DNA of 64,000 nt. Origin: Oxytricha trifallax. Taxonomy: Eukaryota > Ciliophora > Spirotrichea > Sporadotrichida > Oxytrichidae. Shown here piece after piece: positions 46,636 to 57,265 of the stretch. The notes below the pieces were generated by a model that saw nothing but the letters and a program-made list of their open reading frames with translations, ran no database searches and was not told the origin of the DNA. The stretch lies in NCBI GenBank assembly GCA_000711775.1, contig ARYC01001528.1, forward strand, positions 1-64,000, in the 5' to 3' direction. Each line of letters starts with the position of its first letter. Positions within the stretch are counted from its first letter, which is position 1. The translations under genes and the position numbers were made by a program.

Positions 46636-47308
46636 CATCAGGTTTAAGAACTTTTAAAAATTTTCAATTCTTAAAGCCTGATCTTGCTCATTTAAGGTTA
46701 GTTTTCTTGTTCTTCCATTTTGTAGGGAGTAATATTATTCGTTTAGATTCAAGATATTTTTCTCTATTTTACAAACATTCTGATCATTTTGTCGAGGGAC
46801 AGTTATTATCATTATTGTCCGTCGACAATTTTTTCTGATCATTTTCAGGTAATTTTTAGTCATGTATTTTGAAAAATTCTTAATTAACTTTGAATAATTC
46901 TTTATAGATAATGGTATATTCTTGGAGGATTCAGAATAATGTTCTTTTTTTCAAAAAAAAAATTTTTTCACTAAAAAAATCAATTAAGGATTCCAAAAAA
47001 GGCACCCAAAAAAAGCAAAAAAGATTAGTGATAAATCCTTATAGAACTATGATAATGAAAATGGATTTTTGAGATTCTTGATTTTCAGTAAGTAGAGATA
47101 AAAAAAAATGTGATTAAAAAAAAGTTTTTTTAAAAAGTTAATTAAAAACAGGGCAGAGATAATAGCATCTGCCTCGATTGGGTTTTAAACAATATTTTTT
47201 CAAAATTTATATTTAATCATTAATTATATATAGATAGATTACTATCTTCCAGACCTGATGTTTTAAGTTTGAAAACCTCTAAAATTTTTGGAGATGTTGA
47301 AAGTTATG
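46636..47308 (+). repeat. 670-bp dispersed repeat, copy 2
   Basis: Homologous over its length to 6785-7455. Bounded on both sides by ACTACTACTACTACA (46621-46635 and 47309-47323), a 15-bp direct repeat consistent with a target-site duplication of retrotransposition, though microsatellite coincidence is possible. Contains a hairpin TTGTCGAGGGACA...TTGTCCGTCGACAA (about 46780-46820). No conserved ORF. A SINE-like non-autonomous element is the best guess. Confidence 0.78.
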
Positions 47309-47324
47309 ACTACTACTACTACAA

Positions 47325-48501
47325 CTATAACTATATTTATATTTTTTACAATAACTAATTTATGCAAATAAGTTGTATATTTTTAAAAAGATTTTCCATT
47401 AATTTATTATCATTATCACTACATAGTTTTAAGCTAACATATTCTGGAATTTATTAAAGTTCATAAGGAAGATTTGAAGATTTAAACTGCTAGGCTTAAT
47501 ATGATTAAAATGCAAGAGGATTACTTTTGATTTCTCTAAATAAGAGCTATATATCACAATCTAGTTTCACTAGCTTGAACATGTCAGAATTATTAATTTT
47601 TAATGCAAAAAAATGAATTCAAATTAACATGAAATGTGTAAATGCATTGCCAGAAAAAAGGTTCGAATGCTTTTAAGTGCAAGCAATTGGATTATATCAA
47701 AATAACTGTATTTAGATAAATTAATGATAATATCCCAAAGCTTAACATTGAATTATTTCTAAATTAAATTAGAACTCTTTCATGAAAATCATTAATTTTA
47801 TATTGTAAATATTAAAAAAGGATAAGAGAAAAGGCTGTTTTAGGTGAAATTTTATTAATGAAACCATAAAATATTATTAAAATAAAAAATTTAAAGTATA
47901 ACAATAAATTTTAATACTTTAAAATAAAATAAGAACTAAAAATAAAGTGAATTAATCAAAAATAATAAGATTATCAGAAATTTATAGCAAATTAGATATA
48001 CATATTTAAAGTTTTTAAGTTATTAAAATAATTTGATAATGAATTAAAACATCAATTAAATAAAAGATAAATTTAAATATTATTAATTAAAGTTTGATTG
48101 AATTAAAAAATGTTTGTTATAAATTCATATCAACTCTTTCCCAAAGACTTAAGTCAAGGTTATTCATGTCTACAAACATATATAAATTTAGTAATTAAGA
48201 TTTAAAGCTATTCGCAAATGCTTTCACAAAGTAAAAACTCTTTGATTTAAGGGGGATCCTAGAAGTCATGATTAACCTACTTAAATTGCAATTTCATATG
48301 AACACTAACTTTCTCAATTACCAAATTCAAGCTTATTCTTGTCTATATTATTTTCTTAATTTAATCATTAGGATTTATAAGAAATTCGTCTAAGATCATT
48401 GTGCTAAAACAATACAGTTTTATTTTTAAAAAGCAAATATATATATAATACTTTCCGGATTTGGGGGTTCGGTACAAACGGTTTCGTTTCTATTGTTTTT
48501 A
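47325..48501. other. AT-rich region, no gene seen
   Basis: No convincing frame, repeat or RNA gene. A short GC-richer patch (48440-48480) lies just before the MITE. Confidence 0.55.
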
Positions 48502-48916
48502 TTGTAGAAATACATTTGAAATTGGTAAATTATTTATAATTGAATTATTAATATATCAAAATCGTGGCAGTTAAAGTTGGCCAATTTAAACGATCTCGGG
48601 CTCATTCGATAGAGAATTAAAAAATAGCTGGACTTTATTATTGGCGGTACTATTTTATCGCATTCCTGGTGCGAGATAACATCACTTTAATTAAACATCT
48701 CTACATTCATTAAATTAAACCCTCGCATTAAACTCAAGTTATCTCGCACCAGGAATGCGATAAAATAGTACCGCCAATAATAAAGTCCAGCTATTTTTTA
48801 ATTCTCTATCGAATGAGCCCGAGATCGTTTAAATTGGCCAACTTTAACTACCACGATTTTGATATATTAATAATTCAATTATAAATAATTTACCAATTTC
48901 TAATGTATTCCTACAA
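48502..48916. repeat. palindromic MITE, family 2 copy b
   Basis: 415-bp hairpin flanked by TA. The ends TTGTAGAAATACATTTGA and AATGTATTCCTACAA and the inner arm blocks TGGCAGTTAAAGTTGG, TCGATAGAGAATTAAAAAAT, AGCTGGACTTTATTATTGGC and GCGAGATAAC match the copy at 25813. Arms within this copy are nearly identical, suggesting it is young or kept paired by conversion. It lies just left of the viral region. Confidence 0.93.
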
Positions 48917-49074
48917 TAATTAAAATTTGGGGGGTTTTATTTGGGACTGTTTAGGATTTTTTGAATGGGTTGGTAGAGCGATATCACGGTATTATGTCAT
49001 AATTAAGAATATAGAATCTTTATATTTTATTTATTCTCTATATCCTTTATTAATTGTTATATAGTGGGTTTATT

Positions 49075-49266
49075 TCACAAAATTTTCTTAGCCAAATAAG
49101 AAGGAGTTTCTAAGTTCTTATTACTATTTGTCTAGAATTTTTATTCGTTTGAATGTCCCGCCAAATATCTATCTTTCCTTTCAGAATCTTTGTGTAATGT
49201 ATAGTCTACATATCCACAAGCACCGAAAAAAGTGACTTTGCTCGTTTGTTAGTTTTTTAAAATCAT
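49075..49266 (-). CDS. DUF5754-like small viral protein
   Basis: 64 codons, MILKNQQTSKVTFFGACGY and then VDYTLHKDSERKDRYLAGHS..., ending ETPSYLAKKIL-TGA. The pattern of a Lys-x-x-(F/Y)-x-D-(F/Y)-T-x-H-x-D-x-E-R-K-x-R-Y-x-x-x-H resembles a small protein widespread in giant viruses and PLVs (recalled as DUF5754); the last part, usually ending in a Trp-rich segment, is changed. Function unknown. The true start may be further upstream, as the family usually has a few more N-terminal residues. Confidence 0.6.
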
Positions 49267-49622
49267 ATTTCTTGGTCTTTGTTGAACTATGTTTTATTAA
49301 GTAACTCATTTAATGAATAGATAAATCATTAATTTTATAAATTATCGGTAGTATTTTATCTTTATAATTATGGTAAAAGTTCGTTGCTAAAAGTAGGGGA
49401 TAAAGATTGTTTTTTAGTTGATTATTAGTCTTAAGAACTATTATATAAGTATGATTTTTAATATTTTATATCCTCAGCAACAGTTAATAATTATTCTAAC
49501 ATTATCCTTGTTCTGACTTTAGATTAGGTGAAATTTTCTCTTAAAGTTGTTTATTTATATCCAAAAAAGATTAGAGTAGCGGTTAATAATAATTCACCTA
49601 AAAGATAAAAAAATATATTACA

Positions 49623-49937
49623 TCATTATTTAAAAAAATTTTTAACAGCCATTTATCTTAAAACATAATGATAACATGTATAACAATAAGATTTATCGTT
49701 TAGATATTAATTACGACCATTAGTTTTTAATGGATTATCCCTATGATTACAAATACAACAAAACATAACAGCATTTATGAAATCTTATGTTTATTAGCAT
49801 TCTGTACACCTTTTGATATTAGTTTAGGATTGGCAATTATAATATTTAATATGAGACCAACAATTAAAACAATCAATTTTTAAATCCTTTTTTATTACAA
49901 TAATTACATTTTTATTTCTGAATAAATTTTGTTTCAT
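49623..49937 (-). CDS. viral zinc-ribbon protein (104 aa)
   Basis: An intact frame of 105 codons starting MKQNLFRNKNVI and ending KNFFKQ-TGA. Cys pairs: DCFNCW, RCTECQ, FCCICN and YCYTCYH, spaced so that two zinc ribbons can form. No TGA or frameshift. Such short multi-CxxC proteins are frequent in NCLDV-like and Polinton-like viruses, and some are transcription-factor-like. It resembles in style, not in sequence, the Cys-rich protein at 61514. Function inferred only. Confidence 0.6.
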
Positions 49938-49971
49938 TACACCAACTTTGTTAAGGACCCATTTTTTATAG

Positions 49972-50699
49972 TCATTTTTTTAAAAATAAATCATTAATTT
50001 TCGATCGTTTATATTCTTTGTTCAAATTGACTGCTTAATTAAGATTATTATTCGACTAATTGTTTTAATTCTCTAATCGCGACTTGATGGTAGGCTAAAC
50101 ATGCGTCTTTAACTTATAATAGTTTAACATTCTTTTTTTCCATTAGTTTCAACAGTTCTAAATTGTTCTGGCACATCTTCGTGAATAACACCAAACTCTT
50201 ATCTTTTACCACGGAATTACTCATCTAAATAATAACCTAAATCGTCAAATACCTTTTCATTATACATATAGCTAGCAAACTCAATATCTTCAATACCATT
50301 AATATCATAAGGTTGTATATCAGCCTTATAGTCTCTTGAACTGCCACCTGTATAAATAGTAAAAGATGTGGCTAGTATATCATTTTAAGCAAATACTGTT
50401 CCATTATAACCTCCAGTACCGCTTGTTGAAAGAACAAGTTTATAATTACCCTAAATACTATTATCTAAGGGGCTGAATGGACCTAACATAAACAACTGTG
50501 AATTAGAGACGATATTTCTAAAATTACCTACAGAATCAAAGTTAAAGTTCATGTTATATTCTGAACCGTTTAAAGCTGTAATATTACATTAATTTAATAA
50601 AAGCCCATTGGTATTAGTACTGGTATTTGTTATTAAAACTATTTGTGTTATATTTGCCGCACTAATTGAACTGGAGTCTATATAAATCGCGTATGACAT
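49972..50699 (-). CDS. viral fibre with S74 intramolecular chaperone domain
   Basis: Starts MSYAIYIDSSSISAANI. The N-terminal 130 residues are beta-rich with Asn/Thr/Gly (fibre shaft). Then the C-terminal domain reads GGSSRDYKADIQPYD, IEDIEFASYMYNEK and EFGVIHEDVPEQF, and after a frameshift (about 50120) LNYYKLKTHVQPTIKSRLEN. This fits the peptidase_S74/endosialidase chaperone: Ser at the cleavage site before the D/K pair, the GVIHEDV strand, and a final coiled coil. It trims itself after trimerising the fibre (family knowledge). It probably makes the host-attachment spike. Ends LFLKK-TGA at 49972. Confidence 0.75.
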
Positions 50700-51139
50700 T
50701 TTTGATGATGAAGTGCTGAATTTGGATCTTTTAACAAACCTTAATTATGAATCAATATGATTTTTATTGAAAACATTTCACATTGAGGATAGTTAACGAC
50801 TCCTATCAGAAAGCTGTTTTATTCTTGTCAGAATGTGCTGTTTTATAAATTAAACTCATATCCCTATATATAGATGATAAATTTAGTGATTCTACATGTC
50901 TTTATTAATGCAATTGATTATTGTCTATTAATGATTTGCGGAAAATGTAGTCTCATTAACTTTTTGCGAATGCAAATCCATTTTTAAGTATAAGAAAACT
51001 TTGAAACAAAAAAGAAAAAGAGAAAGCTTTTTGTATGTTTAAAGTTTAAGTTAATAAGTATAGTTATTAGTATATTAAGAATTATTAATAAAAAATAAAA
51101 AATGGTTTATAATTAAAATCTCATAGAATTATCAAATAT

Positions 51140-51684
51140 GGCTTGTAACGCACCACTTGTAAAAAATAAAATTAGTTTAAATCTGAGTTAAAAGAAGATA
51201 ATTGACCATTTCCTAGTATATTAAAAACATCGGGGTTCGGGCTAAGAAAATATCTCTATAAAGAAGAAGTACAGGATATAGGGAAATTGCTTGTTTTTAA
51301 TTACCCTAATGATTAAAGTTATCCAAAACTAACAGCATCATTTTTACTAGTACCGTTTTACAAAGCAGTAATTTTTATAAACCCATATTTAAGTTAACTG
51401 TTGAAACTAATTCTGAAGAACCAGCAGTTAGACTTGAACTTGTAGTTGAAGTTTTTTATATCTTTGCTGGAACCCCTACTTATGTATTAGCCTAGATCCA
51501 AGTGACGTTTGGTAGATCATTGCCTGAAAAAGTAGCAGTTGATTATAATTTAAAAGAACCTGCTGAATAATTTGCTGTTTGATGATAATGTATTAATTGT
51601 TCTTGTATCGACATAGTTTTTGGTTACTGAGTCTTAAGCCAAAGATGGATCAATTAAATTTTTGATTTTATATTAATTAGCCAT
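51140..51684 (-). pseudogene. short viral fibre gene, frameshifted
   Basis: Begins MANQYKIKNLIDPSLAQDS and VTKNYVDTRT, the N-terminal signature of phage-type fibres (MA.xKI.NL..P....DAVTK.YVD). After a frameshift near 51575 it continues SAGSFKLQSTATFSGNDLPN, VTWIQANTQVGVPAKIQ and a Ser/Thr-rich stretch (TSTTSSSLTAGSSELV). It lies between the tail-collar fibre and the S74 fibre. It may be the N-terminal half of a fibre whose C-terminal half is the S74 gene. Confidence 0.6.
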
Positions 51685-51972
51685 ATCTAAATCATCATCA
51701 CTTGGATAAACACCATAAACATAACTATTACCTCTAATTCCTTCTCTTATAATATAATTGACTGCTATATTCCTAGGTCTTGTTTCTAGTTTTCCTTCGT
51801 TCGGGATATATTATGGCCGAAAAACTACATAGGTTCCTTAAACGGTATTTGCTCCACCAGGACTCCTACGTAATAAACCATAAGTACCATTAGCTACAAC
51901 TCCACTCAATCCATCCTAATGATTATGTGTTTTGAATGTGTCTGCTTACAATTAGATAAAATAAGAATATTT

Positions 51973-53431
51973 AGGGGAATAAATTGATTAATAAATATTA
52001 CACATGTTTATTTTAAATATTAAATTAAATATATAAATCTAAGTGCTCTTCCGCAGTTTTTTATATATAAACATGTATTGCGGTAGATTGCCCTAATTAT
52101 ATTAATTAAAATAAATTAAATTAAATTCATAAATACAGCATTACTTTTTACAAAGAATGCATTAAAAAAATTATACAATAAATTTCCTAATTATAAAAAA
52201 AATATTGTTACTCTCTAAGGTATAAAAATTTAAAGAATTTAACTTTTTATATTCTAAATAATTAATTTATTTAACATATTATAAAAGATTGTAAAAAATA
52301 GGAGAAATGACTTAGAAATACCAAAAAAATGCTTTAATATATCAGTTCTGCATTTATTATATTTGAAAACACGCGTCAAGTCTAAAATACATGTTGCTTT
52401 ATTTATTCAATATACAGATCATCAATTACTATACCCCTCATTGCTTTATGATTGGACCCAATATCAGTGAAATGATTGCGACTAAGAGTACCTGTAGTAA
52501 TTGATATCCATTGTTCTATTGAGCTTTATTTCCACTTGCTTCTCATGCCACAGAACCCGAACTGCATTCCAATGCTGAATTTTTCATTCTCATCAAATCT
52601 CTCTGATCCTTCAATCTGCTGAGTTCACGCTATAGCTCATCTTTTTCATTAGTGGCTTTCTGAAGCTGCTTGAATATCAAATAGTAGTTTTCATAGGGAT
52701 CCCTTGAACTCACTGGAGATTGTTGTCTAAACACTTAACATGAGAAACTAGTTGTGCACTGAGATGTCTGGTTCTACATTCTAAATCTGTTATTATGTTA
52801 GAGGTATTCTCTGTTGCTAGAGTGGATTTCCTTTGAGTATTCCTCTAGACAGCTTTGTAATTCTGCTGCTGCTTCAGCGTTTTAGCGCAAACTGTGAGGT
52901 TTCATATATTTAGAGTAATGGTGAAGCTTGCAACATGACTGAAGCTATCTTGTGGAAGGCTTGCATTAACTCGACGTGTCTGCATTGATTCATTTGGGCG
53001 TTGAATTTAATGTTGAAGTTTTCTGATTTGGGCTTGAACTCAGCTGGGTTGAATTTAGAGTCAGATTATTCACTTGAGGTGAACATCTTGTAAATGTTAG
53101 AGGAGGCCTCAATGCAAGCAACCAAGCAGGTATCTTTGTCATTTGAGTTGTTATCAATTAGGGAGGTGCAGGTACTAGCATTAAAATTTGAGAGGGTATT
53201 TCTGAAGTTTGAGAGAATGTCTGCTTTAACGAAGATTTGTGCAACAGCTATCACTCCCTAGAGAAAGAGGATGCTTTTCATCTTTAATATTTTAACTAGA
53301 ATCTTAATAATTAAAGTACTATATTTATTTTTAATTTCAAATTAATTAAACAACTTACTTATCACCAAAAAAATTTACTCTTTTATTTAAAATAAAACAT
53401 GTGTAATTTTAATTAATCAATTTATTCCCCT
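51973..53431. mobile_element. 1.46-kb TA-flanked element with 45-bp TIRs inside the viral fibre gene
   Basis: The left end TTTAGGGGAATAAATTGATT (continuing AATAAATATTACACATG) is repeated in inverted orientation at the right end with one or two differences over about 45 bp. TA flanks both sides (51971-51972, 53432-53433), and symmetry extends to GAATATTTAGGGG. It splits the tail-collar domain between the LRGLE and QADTFK blocks. Contents: one gene (52543-53281) plus AT-rich flanks. No transposase is seen, so it is either non-autonomous or an IES-like cargo element. A small hairpin CCGCA...TGCGG lies near 52052-52095. Confidence 0.8.
52543..53281 (-). pseudogene. secreted coiled-coil-like protein gene carried by the TIR element
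   Basis: MKSILFLQGVIAVAQIFVKA has a Lys then a hydrophobic core, like a signal peptide. Cys residues follow (NASTCTSLIDNN, KDTCLVACIEASS), then HVELMQAFHKIASVMLQAS. After one in-frame TGA or frameshift comes a Gln/Thr-rich region and finally a coiled coil FKQLQKATNEKDELQREL, SRLKDQRDLMRMKN, ending SSGSVA-TGA at 52543. GC content is higher than in the viral genes, more like host coding DNA. Two frame changes (near 52900 and 52720) mean decay or introns. No family is recognised. Confidence 0.5.
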
Positions 53432-55348
53432 AAATATTCATATTTTCGCTAATCCTTTTAATTATCCATTTACTTCAGTCTCAGTTATAAGGGGCTCCAC
53501 TAGATTCAAGACCTCGCAAGAAAAGACCTCTGAAATCTGGTACATTTGAAGAGGCAAGCAATGCGAACAAGTCAGGATAGGTAGCTGATGAAAAAGACTA
53601 ACCATTACACATAAGCCAACCATCAAGAATATTTTGGCTGTACCAAATAACCACACTTCCCACACTTATACTTGAATTTCCAGAAATTAAAGAATCGGCA
53701 TATGTTTTATTAACGGTGTCAGATCCTAATGTGGGAGTAGCTATATTGATTGTTTTTTATGAGCTCGTATTTACAGAAGCAGAGGTGGGGTTAGAAGTGG
53801 CAAGAGAATTAAGTATAGAAGTTTATGCTAATTTTGTTGCTAGTTAAGTGTCAAGATGAGCTTCAGATGCGAATTGATTAGATTTATCTACTGCATTTGT
53901 AGTTGAATATCCTTTTTTTGAACTAAATTAAATGGGTAATTAGGTTCCTATTGTTGTTGAAATTGCTGTTGAATATAGTGTTGGATCAGATAATGGTTAA
54001 TTACCACTTAAAAACAGGGTGCTATTACCACTGACAGATTAAAAGTTCTATTACCTCAAACCTGCATCATAATGACCCGCTTTACAGTTTAATTCAGAAG
54101 TACCCACAGAAATATTAATATTTGCTTTTCATTTTTAGTTATATCATTGGTCCCTGTTACAACTAATTAATGTGTGTTTATCGCTGGTGTTGCTAATAAT
54201 GTTTTTTATCCATAACGAGATATTGATGATAGATTTGATTGCATTTATAATTTATTATTTGCTAGTATTCCGAAGTTATTATCGGTTTAATCTGTTGGAC
54301 AATACATCTTACCAAGACTAAAACTATTACTAGTTATATCTATGGAATCATCACCAGAACATAACATTTTAGATTTTGATGTAGAATTGTATATTTAAGT
54401 ATGATCTATCGTCGGAATATGTTAGTCTGTATACTTTTTTGATTATGCTAGGATATACTGGTCTTAATCATCAATAAAGACCTTTTATTCTCCAACTGAC
54501 TATAAAATTGCTGAGGATACATATGCCGAAGAAGTTGTCGAATCATAGTTATATAGATAAGCAATGTTTATGAGTGAAATATTGTTCATATCTATATTAC
54601 TTGTTGGTTTTTCAAATTGATATAATCTCTTGTTATCTGAATATGCTTTTGAATCAATTAAAGTCTACTAATCGCAGTAAATTCTATTTGTAGTTTCAGT
54701 ATTTAAACTATTTCGAAAAGAATCTATAGCATTAATACGGGCATCTCTCTCTAAATCAATATTACTTTACAACTAATCATCAGCAGTAATTCTATCGTCA
54801 ATTTCTTAATTTTAACTATAATGAACAGATTAAATGGCATTAATACGTTCATCTCTTTCCAGATCAATACTGCTTTATATTTGATTGTCTGCTGTTATCC
54901 TGGCTTATTATTCATTTGTGATGTTTGTTTATAATTATTAGGCAGTCGAATTAATACTAGACTACATACTTCAACGATTAATAGCTGATTTTACATTATT
55001 ATCGGCATCCTTTAAATAAACCTATTTATTGCTATTTGTGAAGTCCAAAGTAGCTGTTATTGGTTTTTCGTTGTTCGTGATATTTAAAGTTGGACTTTCT
55101 CTGATTAGTACATATCCATCTTCAACATACTGTCTTGTAGCGGCGCTGTTTGGATTTTATGGATTACCGAGATTTTCTATTGTATATCCATTAATACTTA
55201 TAGGTGCTGAAATACCATCATCTAAAAGTGAATTAAAGGGTTATTTAAAGAGTAATTTACCTGATATTGTATTGCTATTTGGAATCAATATAGTTTGACC
55301 TATTATTTAAGACATTACTTATAACAATAATATTTTTTATATTTTTAA

Positions 55349-55640
55349 ATGGACGCATAATAAGAAGAAATGAGAAAATTACCAGGTGATGACGAATATG
55401 AGCAGTAGACAGGTATGACATTTATGAAAAATAATAGATAATTGATAAATTAAAATGCAAAATTCAAATATTTAATCGAAAAATTATAAAACAAATTGGA
55501 ATAGCAACTATTAGAACAGCCTCATCATGAAAACTAATCAATCAAACTTACTGATGAATAACAACAATTCTCAATCAAACTTTGCTCATTAGAAACAAGA
55601 TTAGAATTTTCATCCAACCCTTCATCGACACTAAGCAGGT
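55349..55640 (+). CDS. small viral coiled-coil protein upstream of capsid gene
   Basis: ATG at 55349, MDAQQEEMRKLPGDDEYEQQ, then FMKNNRQLINQNAKFKYLIE and KLQNKLEQQLLEQPHHEN, a predicted amphipathic helix. The frame stays open with TAA/TAG as Gln for about 100 codons, but composition becomes AT-driven after about 55640, so the real end is uncertain. Its start is 34 bp from the divergent fibre gene start; the AT-rich gap probably holds both promoters. Function unknown. Confidence 0.45.
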
Positions 55641-55822
55641 GCTACTCCTATATAAATAATAATGCAAGATTTATTTTTTGTAACTTTCATTTTAGTGAGT
55701 GTAACTGCTACACCAGCATCTCTATATATTTTTTCCATTTTATTGTTAATCTATTTCATTTTAATTTATCAAATCTCTATTATTTTTCATAATTGCTAGA
55801 GGTAGTAGGTTATAAAACTTTT

Positions 55823-57201
55823 ATGTCTGGACAAAGTTGTATGTAATTAGACACTATTAATGATACTACACATATATCTTAAGGAGGTCAATCTAATGTA
55901 GTGCCAATTGCCAATATACAATATAAATGCCTGAAGATTACACTATTCACGATATGTTTACTTATGCTATAGCTTTTAATTTGACTTTGACTGGTACCGT
56001 GGGAACTCCTTATTCAATTTGGAACGCTCTTACTTTATTTAATCCTCAATCAATTTCGATGGGAAAAGCTTCATATACAGATGCTGGCTACGATCAATAT
56101 CATTTATATCATTTCTTGCTTTAAAATAGATAATTTATTGAACCTAACGCATATAGATTAGGAATTAATATGAGTTAATTTGCTAATTTTATATCGGCTT
56201 ATTCAGGTGCTTTGACTTCTGGTTATGACGCTGCTACACGTGAATTTGCCCCTATTTTTGTTTAGGCTATGAGATAAAATTGCGCTAGATTCTGCTCAAC
56301 TAGAGGTATTGGTTGAACTAATATCGGGGTTCCAGAAACTCTAAGGGCAGATAAATTGTGCGTTGTTCCTTTGTTTTTGTTATTCCTAAATGTATTATAA
56401 ATAAAATCTAAATGGAGGTGCTTTATATTCTACATAAGCCGAATAAATTAAAATGTTGGTTCAAACCGCTGCAGCAAATTAATGTGTTTTTGATTTGACA
56501 CAGGAGTTAATATTAATGGGAGTTATTATATGAATAATATATCTTTGGCTATGGCGCTTGATGGTGTTAAAAGATAAAAATTAATGTTTAAATGTAGAAC
56601 TGTGACATAACAAGTAGTTTCTCCAATAAAATCGGAAAATAATTTTAACTTATCGGCTTCAAAGGGTGAAAGACCAGTTCGTTTTATTTTCGAAACAGGA
56701 CCAAGAGTTGATGGTAATATCGCTGGTAATTTCAATATGTTAACTCACGCCCAGATTTTGAGTCCTAATTTCGTTTGGTCTAGAAATGTCCTATAACCGT
56801 CATTGCCAATTAATTTAGTTGTTTTATAATTTGGCAGCTAAGTTTTGACTTTTCCATCATAATAAATATCTGTTTAACATATGTTGTAGCCTTCTTTAGG
56901 TCATAATAATTTGGGAGATTAATCTTTCTATGCTGGTGGAAATATACCAAATTGAATATTAAAACAATTATAAACAGTTTATGCTATTGATTTATGACCA
57001 TATCCACTTTCTCTGGTAGGAGATGATTATCAAGGATAATTTTAAATTTAAGTATTATTAGATAGAGGCGTTTTCTCTCCAAATGAAATTTAATCAACAG
57101 ATCTATTTTCAGCAAATACACCTCTATTATCAAATTTGGCATTCTATGGTTATTTAGAGAAAATATCGCCACTAGAATTAAGAAATGGTTCTTATAAATG
57201 A
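55823..57201 (+). pseudogene. probable viral major capsid protein
   Basis: About 460 codons from MSGQSCMQLDTIND. A frameshift near 55928 leads into MPEDYTIHDMFTYAIAFNLT, then IWNALTLFNPQSISMGKASY, GINMSQFANFISAYSG, NLNGGALYSTQAEQIKMLV, SYYMNNISLAMALDG, RPVRFIFETGPRVDGNIAG, NFVWSRNVLQPSLPINLVV, YAIDL-TGA-PYPLSLVGDD and GYLEKISPLELRNGSYK-TGA. Rich in beta-strand-like Asn/Ser/Thr segments. Length and position (next to fibre and ATPase genes) fit the double-jelly-roll capsid protein of Polinton-like viruses. I cannot confirm the fold from sequence alone; a penton or other structural protein is possible. In-frame TGA codons at GIG-TNIG, NIPN-ILKQ and IDL-PYPL all suit Trp. Confidence 0.5.
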
Positions 57202-57265
57202 GAAATCAATTAATAACAACCTTGATAATAAACAATAATTAAACAATTATTTTTTTATATTTTAA

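Larger units (their letters stand above)
51690..55315 (-). pseudogene. long viral tail-fibre with tail-collar domain, interrupted by a TIR element
   Basis: Start MSQIIGQTILIPNS at 55315, 34 bp from a divergent gene. The shaft contains repeated coiled-coil units (QSSIDLERDERINAI, EIDDRITADDQLQS, NIDLERDARINAID), one in-frame TGA (AINR-TGA-SMQ), a Ser/Thr-rich stretch (STTNAVDKSNQFASEAHLD) and the tail-collar domain VVIWYSQNILDGWLMCNGQ, VPDFRGLFLRGLESSG, QADTFKTHNHQDG, RPRNIAVNYIIREG. The collar domain is split by the 1.47-kb element at 51973-53431. The domain pattern is that of phage receptor-binding fibres (known), here in a eukaryotic virus. One or two frameshifts lie near the insertion. Confidence 0.78.
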
